Source: Kineococcus aurantiacus (GTDB lineage: Bacteria > Actinomycetota > Actinomycetes > Actinomycetales > Kineococcaceae). From it: a stretch of 64,000 nt of DNA. Of the stretch, positions 35,316 through 42,291 are shown in pieces. Within the stretch, counting starts at the first letter, position 1; each line of letters begins with the position of its first letter. The notes under the pieces are model-generated. The model made no database searches, was not told the origin of the DNA, and worked only from the letters and a program-made list of their open reading frames with translations. The translations under genes were made by a program, and so were the position numbers. The stretch is taken from assembly GCF_013409345.1 (NCBI RefSeq), contig NZ_JACCBB010000001.1, forward strand, positions 930,001-994,000, written 5' to 3'.

Positions 35316-36155
35316 TCAGGACGAAAGAGCGACCTTGACCACGGCAGCGGCGTGCGGCCATGCGTAGCCGACGCGCATGGTGGTGCGCACCGCCACGCTG
35401 TCCTTGGTGAAGAGCGGGCTGCCGTCGGTCTCGACGCGCACCTCGTCGCGGATGACGACGAACGAGCGGGCGCGGGGGATGCCCCACACGGTCCCGGCCG
35501 GCACGGCCGGGGTCACGAACAGCGGCACCCCGAGCACCACGCGCCGGGTCGGCACCGTGGGGTCGCCCGAGAACAGCGGCAGGTTGCTGCCGGTGGCCTG
35601 CTTGAGCTTGGCCAGCGCCCGGGCGTCGGCGGGGTTGGCGACGAACGCATCGACGGTCGCGCCGACCCCCTCGGCCTCGGCGAGGGCATCGACGAACGGG
35701 TCGACGCTCGACCACGTCTCGCCCGCATCGACGGTCGAGACGCCAGCCACCGCACCGATGCCCGCCTGCACGACGCCTGCGGCGGCAGCGGAGAAGAACC
35801 CCGCGTCGAGGCGCTTGGCGATGGCCTCGGCCATGCGGGCGGCGGTGAGGTCGAGCGCGGCGTCGTCGCTGTCCTCGATGGCCTCGCGGGTGATGCTGTC
35901 GAGCACCGCGAGCTTGAACGGCACGACGGTGACGGCGTCGGTACCGAGCGAGCTGAACGGGATCTCCTGCCCCTCGGCGACCCCGGCTGCGGTGGGGTCG
36001 CTGACGACGAGCGGGAACCGGGTCGACTTGCTCGTCGAGGTGACGACGGTGGAGACCTGCGTGGCGACCGAGCCAGTGGTCACGGGCCGCACGATGGTCG
36101 CCTGCACCTGCTCAGGGGTGAGCAGCGGCGCGGCGTTGAGGGTGTTCAAGGGCAT
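35316..36155 (-). CDS. HK97-fold phage major capsid protein
   Basis: 279 residues. The order of segments matches compact HK97-type actinophage capsid proteins: a long N-terminal arm, then FPLVVSDPTAAGVAEGQEIPFSS, VVPFKLAVLDSITREAIEDSD (spine helix region), AKRLDAGFFSAAAAG, FVANPADARALAKLKQATG and a C-terminal TMRVGYAWPHAAAVVKV strand. There is no N-terminal protease-cleaved delta domain inside the gene; a separate scaffold gene lies upstream. An encapsulin is an alternative fold relative but is unlikely next to small terminase and scaffold genes. It is the last gene of the minus-strand unit, 169 bases behind the scaffold. Confidence 0.87.
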   Translation of the reverse strand: MPLNTLNAAPLLTPEQVQATIVRPVTTGSVATQVSTVVTSTSKSTRFPLVVSDPTAAGVAEGQEIPFSSLGTDAVTVVPFKLAVLDSITREAIEDSDDAALDLTAARMAEAIAKRLDAGFFSAAAAGVVQAGIGAVAGVSTVDAGETWSSVDPFVDALAEAEGVGATVDAFVANPADARALAKLKQATGSNLPLFSGDPTVPTRRVVLGVPLFVTPAVPAGTVWGIPRARSFVVIRDEVRVETDGSPLFTKDSVAVRTTMRVGYAWPHAAAVVKVALSS

Positions 36156-36324
36156 GACGGGGGCCTCTCAGCGGGGTGCGTTCGGCGACGTCGTGCTCGA
36201 CGTGGCCGGTACTGCCCGCACCCCGTGCCTGCCGGTTGGTGCGTGCCCCGCTGGGGCCGTGCGCGCTCGGGGTGGCCGGCACCTGGCCCGCACCACCCCT
36301 GCACGACACAGAGTAGTTGGTCGA

Positions 36325-36864
36325 CTACCCGCCGCGCACGGTCTTGCGGACGGCCTGCGCGAACGTCTCGGGCTCACCTCGGGGGATCGGCCGGGTGTAC
36401 CCGAGGCCGAAGCTCGACGGCCCCGGGGGTAGGTACCGCAGCCCCGGGCGGGCGGCCAGCAGGCCAGCCACCGCCTGCTCGACGGCCCCGGCATCGACGT
36501 GCCCGTCGGCGTCGAGCAGGTCGTCGAGGGTCACCTCGCCGTACGTCAGCAGGTCGCCCGCCTGCGCGAGCTTGCCCTCGGCGAGGCGCTCGACCTCGCG
36601 ACGCTGCAGGTTGGTCACCCGCTCGCGCAGGCCGTCCCGCTCGGCCTCGGCCTCACGGAACGACGCCCGCCACCGGGCAGCCTCGGCGTTGGGGCCTCGG
36701 CCGGCGCTCTGCTGGCCCTCGTCCTCGGTGCCCTCGACGGGGTTACCGACCTCGCGGAGGCCCTCGGCCACGAGGTAGTCGTCGAGGCCCTCGGTGGAGG
36801 CCGGGTCGAACGTCTCGTCGGGCCCGGGCTGCGGGTCGGTGGTGGTGGTCGTGGGGATGCTCAT
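36325..36864 (-). CDS. Capsid scaffold-like protein
   Basis: 179 residues, acidic and largely helical. A central coiled-coil-like stretch reads RWRASFREAEAERDGLRERVTNLQRREVERLAEGKLAQAGDLL, followed by DLLDADGHVDAGAVEQAVAGLLAARPGL. This is the layout of actinophage scaffolding proteins that precede the capsid gene. The ATG at 36864 overlaps the terminase-like gene stop (ATGA). In a satellite it would set the size of the procapsid made from the element's own capsid protein. Identification is by composition and position, not by a catalytic motif. Confidence 0.75.
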   Translation of the reverse strand: MSIPTTTTTDPQPGPDETFDPASTEGLDDYLVAEGLREVGNPVEGTEDEGQQSAGRGPNAEAARWRASFREAEAERDGLRERVTNLQRREVERLAEGKLAQAGDLLTYGEVTLDDLLDADGHVDAGAVEQAVAGLLAARPGLRYLPPGPSSFGLGYTRPIPRGEPETFAQAVRKTVRGG

Positions 36865-37373
36865 GCGGGGTTGTCCTCTCGGTGGTCGTGCCCCTCGTCG
36901 CGGGCCTCGGTGGTGGTGTCCTGCGGGCGCGGCGCGAACGCCAGGACCGGGTCGACGGCCTGCAGCGCGGGGTACCGGCGCGGGGCGGCGGTGCGCGGGG
37001 ACGCCTTGCTCTCCTTGGCGTCCGCATCGGCGGCGAAGATGCGCAGGCGGGCACGGTCGGTAGCGGTCGCCCCGAGCGCGGCGGTGCGTCGGCGCAGCTC
37101 GGCAGCAGCGGACGTGCGCCCCCGCACGAACGCCTCGTACAGAACGGCCGCGACCTCAAGCTCGGCCCACTCGGTCGCGGGCCACGTGGTGGTCAACGGC
37201 GAATCGCGCCACGTCGCCCACCACCGCACGGTCGAGGGGTGCCACCCGCCGTCGGGCTCAAGATCGGCTGGCAGGTCTTGCGGGCCAGCCACCGGCAGGT
37301 CGACGCGGCGCACGGTGGGGTCGTCCTTGGGTCGCGCCCGTCGGCGCGGGTCGCGGGGTGGGGGGCCGGGCAT
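36861..37373 (-). CDS. Small terminase subunit-like protein
   Basis: 170 residues. The middle resembles actinophage small terminase proteins: TVRWWATWRDSPLTTTWPATEWAELEVAAVLYEAF, then SAAAELRRRTAALGATATDRARLRIF, where the family has a L-x-x-x-x-x-x-L-G-A-T-x-x-D-R-x-R-L-R motif. It would recognise the packaging site and recruit a large terminase, which the element lacks, so it could redirect the helper's terminase. Imperfect direct repeats just upstream (37417-37517) are a candidate recognition site. Coupled to the scaffold gene by ATGA. Confidence 0.78.
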   Translation of the reverse strand: MPGPPPRDPRRRARPKDDPTVRRVDLPVAGPQDLPADLEPDGGWHPSTVRWWATWRDSPLTTTWPATEWAELEVAAVLYEAFVRGRTSAAAELRRRTAALGATATDRARLRIFAADADAKESKASPRTAAPRRYPALQAVDPVLAFAPRPQDTTTEARDEGHDHREDNPA

Positions 37374-37416
37374 GGGGTGTCCTCTCGTGGTGCGGTGTGT
37401 AGGTCAGGGGGTGGAC

Positions 37417-37517
37417 GGGGGCCGGGAGGGGTCTCTATCCCTCACGCGGGGGCAGCGCCTGAGCGCTCCGGTGATGACGAGGGGGCCGGGGAGAGGTCCC
37501 CTTCCCCCCTCACGCGG
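37417..37517. repeat. Imperfect direct repeats upstream of the small terminase-like gene
   Basis: Two blocks each begin GGGGGCCGGG (37417-37426 and 37481-37490) and end CTCACGCGG (37441-37449 and 37509-37517), with a conserved GGTC-C-TCC middle. They fill the largest gap inside the capsid-side cluster, directly upstream of the terminase-like gene. Phage and satellite packaging sites (cos or pac) commonly lie beside terS and contain such iterons. Inference only. Confidence 0.45.
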
Positions 37518-37905
37518 TCGGTGCGACCGGCGCGGCCGTGGCGATGAGGTGCACCTCGGCGGTGCGCGCGACGGGGTGCGGGTCGAACACCACCTGTCGG
37601 CCGAGGCGGTCGAACCACCGCCGCCGCCGCACGCCGGGGCTCGACCACGCGACGAACGTCTCGACCTCGTCGTCGTCCTCGGGCAGGTCGACCCCGGCCG
37701 CGCGCAGCAGCGACACCTCGGTGTGAGTCGCTGGCCGGCGCACGACGCCCCCATCGACGAACTCATGGTCGGCGACCTCCCGGGCGTCCTCGGCGTGGCC
37801 GTATACGCACGACAAGGTGTGCGAGAAAACGAGCGAGCCGTCGAGGTAGAAGCGCATCCGAGGGCCAGCGCAGAGCGGACAGCTCGGCAAGGTCACAGCC
37901 GTCAC
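37510..37905 (-). CDS. Small protein with N-terminal cysteine pairs (zinc-ribbon-like)
   Basis: 131 residues, function not recognised. The N-terminus VTLPSCPLCAGPRMRFYLDG, then LVFSHTLSCVYGH, supplies C-x2-C plus a later C and H that could bind zinc. The rest is acidic with VVRRPATHTEVSLLRAAGVDLPEDDDEVETF. GTG 37905 overlaps the upstream stop (GTGA), placing it in the element's coupled minus-strand run. Its stop lies at the edge of the repeats before the terminase-like gene. Confidence 0.65.
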   Translation of the reverse strand: MTAVTLPSCPLCAGPRMRFYLDGSLVFSHTLSCVYGHAEDAREVADHEFVDGGVVRRPATHTEVSLLRAAGVDLPEDDDEVETFVAWSSPGVRRRRWFDRLGRQVVFDPHPVARTAEVHLIATAAPVAPTA

Positions 37906-38375
37906 CGGGCACCACCCTCGTCGTCGTCCTCGGCCATAACCCCGGGGTGCTCGGTGCTACTCATAGCCGCGCGCAACCTTGCGATGACTTCGTCGCGGTC
38001 GCCGACCACCGGCACGAGGATGGCCGCGAGCTGCGCGGTGATGGCGGTCAGCGCGACGAGGTCGTCGGGCACTCCGACCCCCTCGGGGACGACGAGGCCG
38101 ACCAATTGCGGGATGCGTTCGCGCTCCCCCTTGGCCGCTGCCTCGACCATCGCCACGGCCGTGAGACGGACGTCGACCCGCTCGACGTCGGTGGGTGCCG
38201 TCGAGTTCTGCGCCAACCACCGACGGTGCATGTCGGACATGGCCAGCGCGAACCCGACGTGCATGGCGCACAACAGGGTCGGCCCCTCGGTCTGCGCGTG
38301 AGGGCACCCGAGGTGGATGCACCGGGGTTCCCCGGTCTCGGTGACGAACGGGGGGAATGCGGGGGCGGTGGTCAT
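37902..38375 (-). CDS. Element protein of unknown function
   Basis: 157 residues. Near the N-terminus RCIHLGCPHAQTEGPTLLCAMHVGFA contains several Cys and His residues in a spacing that could bind one zinc. The remainder is helical (VRLTAVAMVEAAAKGERERIPQLVGLV; LVALTAITAQLAAILVPVV). ATG 38375 has GGGAG upstream, so the longer open frame was not used. It is coupled downstream by GTGA to the cysteine-pair protein. I do not recognise a family. It is separated from the preceding gene by 86 bases that show nothing notable. Confidence 0.62.
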   Translation of the reverse strand: MTTAPAFPPFVTETGEPRCIHLGCPHAQTEGPTLLCAMHVGFALAMSDMHRRWLAQNSTAPTDVERVDVRLTAVAMVEAAAKGERERIPQLVGLVVPEGVGVPDDLVALTAITAQLAAILVPVVGDRDEVIARLRAAMSSTEHPGVMAEDDDEGGAR

Positions 38376-38461
38376 GGCGGCGTCTCCCAACGGATCGGTG
38401 GTGGTGCGGGGGCTGGTGGGATTAGTGCGGAACGTGCGCCGTCGGTGACGGCGTCGAGGGG

Positions 38462-38932
38462 TCACCGGACGGCCCGCAGGTCGGGCGAGTTCGGTGGCCG
38501 GCGCTGCTGCTCGGCCAGCCACGCTGGGGGGCTGTCGTTGCGCTGCACCAACTCGACGAGGTGCTGCAGGCGCTCGACCCACTCGTCAGCGTCGTCCTTG
38601 GGAACGCGCACGCCGAGGGTCGGGGCGTCGCGGTCGGTGGTGATGGTGGGGAACCCCTCGACGGGCACGAGCCCGCACCACCACCCGCAGTTGTGGTTGC
38701 GGCGCAGCTTGTCGACCTCGTGCTCGACGAACAGGCCGACCCGGGCGAGCACGCCCGCGTGGGCCACCCGTCGGGCCTGCACGGTCTCGGCCGACCACGT
38801 CGGCAGGTGCTCGGCGATGGCCTCGGCCGACAACGACGAGCGCACGAGCAGCAGCGCGTGCGCCTTGCGGCTCTCGTCGGTGGGGTCGTCGGTGGCCTCA
38901 ACGACGTCAAGCCGGTTGGGGTGGAACGTCAC
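38462..38932 (-). CDS. Element protein of unknown function
   Basis: 156 residues. It begins VTFHPNRLDVVEATDDPTDESRKAHALLL and ends in a Gln/Arg/Pro-rich tail. The middle, SSLSAEAIAEHLPTWSAETVQARRVAHAGVLARVG, could form a small helix-turn-helix. A C-terminal TLGVRVPKDDADEWVERLQHLVELV resembles the small alpha/beta unit common in actinophage accessory proteins. GTG 38932 overlaps the stop of the replisome-organiser-like gene (GTGA). No function proposed. Confidence 0.62.
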   Translation of the reverse strand: MTFHPNRLDVVEATDDPTDESRKAHALLLVRSSLSAEAIAEHLPTWSAETVQARRVAHAGVLARVGLFVEHEVDKLRRNHNCGWWCGLVPVEGFPTITTDRDAPTLGVRVPKDDADEWVERLQHLVELVQRNDSPPAWLAEQQRRPPNSPDLRAVR

Positions 38933-39678
38933 GAGGCACCACCCCCCTCGGCCGGGGATAAGTCGACCCACGTGGCTGCGAGTTCCCACCCCTGCGGTTC
39001 GGGCCACCGCGCGGTGCTGTCCTCGTGAGGGGTGGACGGCTGCGGCTGTGACCGCGCGCCAGCGCGGGCGCTGTCGCTGTCCGTCCACCCCTCACCCTCA
39101 CCACCACCACTCCACTGACGTTCCGTGGTGGTGGTGTTGGTGCTGGAGCTGAAGTGGTTCTGGGTTAGGGGGGTCAGTGACGGTGGCTCCTCGGTCACTG
39201 ACGCGTCAGTGACGGCCGCGTGACTCGTCACGCCTGCTGTGGCCCGGGCAGCGTCGCGGCCGTGGACCTTGACCCACTCGCAGCGGTCGCACTGCGAGTG
39301 GTCGCCCCGGGCGTGCAGTCCCTTGCGCCTGCGGTGGGCCTCGCTGCTCTTGGCGCTGGCGTCTCGCCGTTCGGCGATGGTCGCCTGCGATGGCTGGCCC
39401 CACCCGCCCTTGTCGAACGGCACCGAGTAGTCGACGACCTGCCACCCGGTGTCGGTGGGGGCCAGTACCCCCGCCTCAACGAGGGACTGCACAGCGGCCT
39501 CGGGATCGGGCACATGGCCGCGACGGGGCACGCCTCGGAGCACGGCCCCGTCGCTCTGGAACCGAGCGCAGTGCGGCAGGACGTCGACGAGGAACAGGGC
39601 CACGGCATCGCTCGTGCATCCGAGGGCGTCGAGCCGCTCGACCGAGTCGTGGTACTGCGGCCAGTAGAGGGCGCTCAC
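38929..39678 (-). CDS. Replisome-organiser-like winged-helix protein
   Basis: 249 residues. The N-terminal 110 residues resemble actinophage replication proteins with a winged-helix DNA-binding fold: WPQYHDSVERLDALGCTSDAVALFLVDVLPHCARFQSDGAV, then EAAVQSLVEAGVLAPTDTGWQVVDYSV. A basic stretch follows (RRDASAKSSEAHRRRKGLH), then CDRCEWVKVHGRD with a C-x2-C. The C-terminal 110 residues are low-complexity Ser/Thr/Pro/Gly-rich and probably disordered. It could bind the element's origin and load host or helper replication proteins. No primase or helicase motif is seen. Coupled on both sides by GTGA overlaps. Confidence 0.62.
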   Translation of the reverse strand: MSALYWPQYHDSVERLDALGCTSDAVALFLVDVLPHCARFQSDGAVLRGVPRRGHVPDPEAAVQSLVEAGVLAPTDTGWQVVDYSVPFDKGGWGQPSQATIAERRDASAKSSEAHRRRKGLHARGDHSQCDRCEWVKVHGRDAARATAGVTSHAAVTDASVTEEPPSLTPLTQNHFSSSTNTTTTERQWSGGGEGEGWTDSDSARAGARSQPQPSTPHEDSTARWPEPQGWELAATWVDLSPAEGGGAS

Positions 39679-40028
39679 GACGTGGCCCCCGGGGTCGCCG
39701 AGGGCGTGGCCGGCACGAGGTCGATGCGGGCAGCCCGTGCTCGTCGAGGACGCCCGACCTCGGCCTCGGGGTCGGGCGCGGGCAGGTTGTAGGGGTCGAT
39801 GGGGGCCTCGGGGTCGAGGGGCCATAGTTCGCACGGCACGAGTCGGGCCGACCACCCCCGGTTGCGGGCGCGGCGCACCCGCTTGGCAGCGGCGCCCATC
39901 GTCAGGAACGGCGAGCGGAACGCGCCCCGGGGCGTCTGCACGAGCACCAACCACACGACGCGCGGGTCGCCGTCGAGCAGCTCGGGGTCGTACTCGCCGA
40001 GGCCGAGGTCGGCGGTGTGGGGGCTCAC
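39675..40028 (-). CDS. Element small protein, paralogue of the next gene
   Basis: 117 residues. A beta strand (VVWLVLVQT) is followed by FLTMGAAAKRVRRARNRGWSARLVPCEL, then a Pro-rich tail. The pattern L-T-x2-A-A-x3-V-x2-A-R-x-R-G-x2-A-x2-V-x2-E-L is shared with the adjacent 40025-40369 gene, so the two look like a tandem duplication. GTG 40028 overlaps the upstream stop. Similar small alpha/beta proteins occur in actinophages without known function. Confidence 0.62.
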   Translation of the reverse strand: MSPHTADLGLGEYDPELLDGDPRVVWLVLVQTPRGAFRSPFLTMGAAAKRVRRARNRGWSARLVPCELWPLDPEAPIDPYNLPAPDPEAEVGRPRRARAARIDLVPATPSATPGATS

Positions 40029-40369
40029 GACGTCGCCCCGAGCGTGCCGACCACCCGCAGCTCGACGAGCACGGCCGCAGCGGGCTGCCCTCGGTCCCGA
40101 GCGGCCTCGACCGCGCGCTGAGCGGCCGTGGCGGTCAGGTAGACCCGGGAGCGGGTGTGCGCCTGGTCACTGCCGACGTTGAAACGGACCACGACGGCCC
40201 ATCGCCCCTCGACGGCCCTCACGGTGTCGTGGTCAACGACGTTGACCCCCTCGACCACCTCGTCGGTCAATGCGATGATGGCGCGGTCGGGGCTTTGGTC
40301 GGCGCTCGACTCCTTGGCGGTGCCCCTGACTCTGGCCGGTGGGGGCGCCGCCGTTCTCGTTCTGGTCAT
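40025..40369 (-). CDS. Element small protein, paralogue of the preceding gene
   Basis: 114 residues. After a basic, Pro/Ala-rich N-terminus it has AVVVRFNVG and then YLTATAAQRAVEAARDRGQPAAAVLVEL, the same L-T/A-A/A-R-x-R-G/E-L pattern as its downstream neighbour. Starts ATG 40369 and is the second gene of the minus-strand unit after the excisionase. Its stop overlaps the next start (GTGA). Function unknown. Confidence 0.62.
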   Translation of the reverse strand: MTRTRTAAPPPARVRGTAKESSADQSPDRAIIALTDEVVEGVNVVDHDTVRAVEGRWAVVVRFNVGSDQAHTRSRVYLTATAAQRAVEAARDRGQPAAAVLVELRVVGTLGATS

Positions 40370-40439
40370 CTGAATTCCTAGGTGTCGGTGTCGTCGATGG
40401 GCGCTGAAGCGTTCATCCCGGCCGTGCCGAGCTACTCCC

Positions 40440-40682
40440 CTACCGCACGGGTGCGGTGCCCCGTTGAGCGAACTCCTCCCGGTCGAGCGCGCTGGCGCCG
40501 TGGACGGCCGGGCGCGTGCCCTGTCGCAGGAACTCGTCGAGCACCTCCGTGGGAAACCGCACGAAGTGACCGACCTTGACGTGCGTGATGCGGCGTTCCT
40601 CGACGAGCCGACGCATGAACCGCGTCGTGACGCCGAGGTAGTCGGCCGCGTCAACCACGTTGAGCATCTGGCGGGCAGGCAT
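40440..40682 (-). CDS. Excisionase-family DNA-binding protein
   Basis: 80 residues. A MerR/excisionase-type winged helix reads MLNVVDAADYLGVTTRFMRRLVEERRITHVKVGHFVRFPTEVLDEFL, the standard form in actinobacterial integrative elements. ATG 40682 has GAAGGA upstream. It diverges from the integrase across a 339-base control region and heads the minus-strand unit. It probably directs excision and may also repress or activate int. The family also contains simple transcription regulators, so a purely regulatory role is possible. Confidence 0.85.
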   Translation of the reverse strand: MPARQMLNVVDAADYLGVTTRFMRRLVEERRITHVKVGHFVRFPTEVLDEFLRQGTRPAVHGASALDREEFAQRGTAPVR

Positions 40683-40822
40683 GAGCGGTCCTTCCGGTTG
40701 AGGGGTCTCGCCGATTGGCGGTCGTTCCCAGGGACTCTCAGAGAACCTCGGGGATTCAATGACGAAACTCTGACCGAGATGGCCGGACAAGGCAAGGCAG
40801 AAATGCGTTGCACTGCAGCGGT

Positions 40823-40936
40823 ACCCGCTTATTACATACGTCGAACCCGCTTTCGCAGGACAACACGTCGGCTGACCTGCGACGACAGTTTCGGCCGTAC
40901 CCATAAGTGGGTACGGCGGCATGCGCTTAAGCGGGT
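40823..40936. promoter_or_regulatory. Element control region between xis and int
   Basis: The 40,683-41,021 stretch has no gene. It contains a near-perfect operator-like dyad, GCCGTACCCA-TAAG-TGGGTACGGC (40894-40917). ACCCGCTTA occurs at 40823-40831, a related AACCCGCTT at 40844-40852, and the inverted copy TAAGCGGGT at 40928-40936. This arrangement between divergent xis and int suggests repressor or Xis binding that decides between integration and excision. Which protein binds is unknown; the XRE-ImmA protein and the excisionase are candidates. Confidence 0.6.
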
Positions 40937-41021
40937 GTAACCCGGTTTCGACGCACGGAGGGGGTAGTCACGCGCCCGATCGGACTAGTAGAAACCACGG
41001 CTAGGCGAGTTCGATGGCATC

Positions 41022-42167
41022 ATGTGCTGCATGACTAGTCCTAAGCGGTCACGCCGGGCATCCGACGGGGCCATCGACAGGTTGCCGAGCGGCGCATGGC
41101 GCGCACGGCACACGGGGCCGGACGGCAAGCGGCGCACCAAGTCGTTCCCAACCAAGGCCGACGCGCGAGCATGGATCAACACCCAAGCGGCCGACGTCGT
41201 GCGCCGCGAGTGGCGGGCGCCCGAGGTCGGCCGGCGCACGGTCGGCGACTACGCGGCCGACTACCTCGCCCGTCCCGACCTGCGCGAGTCGACCCGCACC
41301 CTCTACGAGCGGGTGTGGCGGGTACACCTCGACGAGGTGTGGGCCAGCACCCCCGTCGGCGAGATCACCGTCGAGGCCGTGCGGCGCTGGCACGAGCGCG
41401 TTGGTGCCACGACGGCGCCAACGGCCCTCGTGCAGGCGTACCGGCTGCTGCGGGCCGTCCTTAACGTCGCGCTCAACGACGGGGCCATCCGAGCCAACCC
41501 TGCGACCGTCAGGGGTGCGGCCGTCCATAAGCCCGCGCGGGCCACGCGCAGCCTCTCCCCCGAGGACGTGGTCAAGCTGGCCGAGGCGGTGCCTGCTCGG
41601 TACTCGGTACTCGTGCTGGTCTTGGCGTGGTCAGGGCTGCGCTTCGGCGAGGCCGCTGCGCTGCGCCGTCAGGACGTCAGCGCTGACGGGCGACTGCTGA
41701 CCGTTGAGCGGGGCGTCTGGCACGACGGGCACGAGCACCTCGTCGGCGACGTCAAGACGGCAGCGGGTCGGCGCCGGGTGGCCCTGCCCGATTCAATCGC
41801 CACGGCACTCGTCGAGCACCTGCGCGAGTTCGTGCCACGGCAGCCTGACGCATTGGTGTTCGGCACGAGGTCGGGTGGGTTCCTGGCGCGGTCGAACTTC
41901 TCGTCGATGTTCTCGCGGGCGGTCACTCGGTGTGAACTTCCTCCGACCCGACCTCACGAGCTGCGGCACACGGGCGCGACCCTCGCAGCGGCTGCTGGCG
42001 CCTCGCTGCGCGAGGTGATGACCCGCCTTGGGCACTCGTCACCGGCCGCTGCACTGGTCTACCAGCACGCCTCTGAGCACCGCGACGACGAGATCGCGCG
42101 GGCGCTCGACGTCGTCGCAGCGGCGACCCCGAGGCGGGTCACTAGCACGGCCATTTCAGTCGCTTAG
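41022..42167 (+). CDS. int: Tyrosine site-specific integrase
   Basis: 381 residues. The N-terminus has an AP2-like arm-binding segment (GAIDRLPSGAWRARHTGPDGKRRTKSFPTKADARAWI). A core-binding SAM-like domain follows (TVGDYAADYLARPDLRESTRTLYERV). The catalytic domain has Arg about 207 in SGLRFGEAAAL, H312-x2-R315 in HELRHTG, the His near 338 in LGHSS and the nucleophile Tyr 347 in LVYQHAS. No clear ribosome site precedes ATG 41022; ATG 41031 is an alternative and the mRNA may be leaderless. It abuts attR, as usual for tRNA-integrating elements. Confidence 0.95.
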   Translation: MCCMTSPKRSRRASDGAIDRLPSGAWRARHTGPDGKRRTKSFPTKADARAWINTQAADVVRREWRAPEVGRRTVGDYAADYLARPDLRESTRTLYERVWRVHLDEVWASTPVGEITVEAVRRWHERVGATTAPTALVQAYRLLRAVLNVALNDGAIRANPATVRGAAVHKPARATRSLSPEDVVKLAEAVPARYSVLVLVLAWSGLRFGEAAALRRQDVSADGRLLTVERGVWHDGHEHLVGDVKTAAGRRRVALPDSIATALVEHLREFVPRQPDALVFGTRSGGFLARSNFSSMFSRAVTRCELPPTRPHELRHTGATLAAAAGASLREVMTRLGHSSPAAALVYQHASEHRDDEIARALDVVAAATPRRVTSTAISVA

Positions 42168-42183
42168 GTCACGTGGCGGTCAC
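42163..42183 (+). repeat. Right copy of the terminal direct repeat
   Basis: Matches 33029-33049 at 18 of 21 bases in the same orientation, and includes the integrase stop codon. It lies 57 bases inside attR. Candidate arm-type site for integrase or Xis. Confidence 0.55.
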
Positions 42184-42240
42184 ACGGGGCCTCGCGGGGG
42201 ACCTCGGACGACACTGACCTGCGGCTTTACCTGGAAATAA

Positions 42241-42288
42241 CCTAGTCTTCCAAACTAGCTACGCGAGTTCGATTCTCGTCACCCGCTC
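42241..42288 (+). repeat. attR: displaced host tRNA-Gly 3' half
   Basis: Copy of 32889-32936 with three substitutions. Two of them form a compensated T-stem pair (G-C to A-T, at positions equivalent to 32914 and 32924). The third turns a G-T acceptor pair into A-T. CCA is not encoded after the discriminator. It is followed at once by a strong hairpin, as a real tRNA 3' end would be. This is best read as the host's original 3' half displaced by the element. Confidence 0.88.
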
Positions 42289-42291
42289 ACC

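Larger units (their letters stand above)
32889..42288. mobile_element. Integrated capsid-encoding satellite-like element (about 9.4 kb)
   Basis: Bounded by att repeats in tRNA-Gly and carrying its own tyrosine integrase and excisionase. It also has a replisome-organiser-like gene, small terminase-like, scaffold-like and HK97 major capsid genes, and an XRE-ImmA/DUF4411 module. No large terminase, portal, prohead protease, tail or lysis gene is present in the space available. This matches known satellite logic (PICI and capsid-forming PICI relatives), in which a helper phage supplies the rest. A decayed prophage is the main alternative. The compact overlapping genes and intact attachment sites argue against decay. 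Codon use and GC, especially at 33.1-35.2 kb, differ from the host. Confidence 0.85.

Noticed and set aside
35316-36155. Encapsulin nanocompartment as the identity of the HK97-fold protein
   Set aside because: Encapsulins travel with cargo enzymes. Here the neighbours are small terminase-like and scaffold-like genes inside an integrated element, which favours a viral capsid protein.
37442-37648. Small open frame in the gap before the terminase-like gene
   Set aside because: It overlaps the cysteine-pair protein in another frame and its translation is Arg/Pro-rich without protein-like pattern. The gap is better explained by repeats.
32889-42288. A complete prophage or an integrative conjugative element
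   Set aside because: There is no portal, large terminase, tail or lysis gene for a prophage, and no relaxase, FtsK/Tra-type ATPase or type IV secretion gene for a conjugative element.
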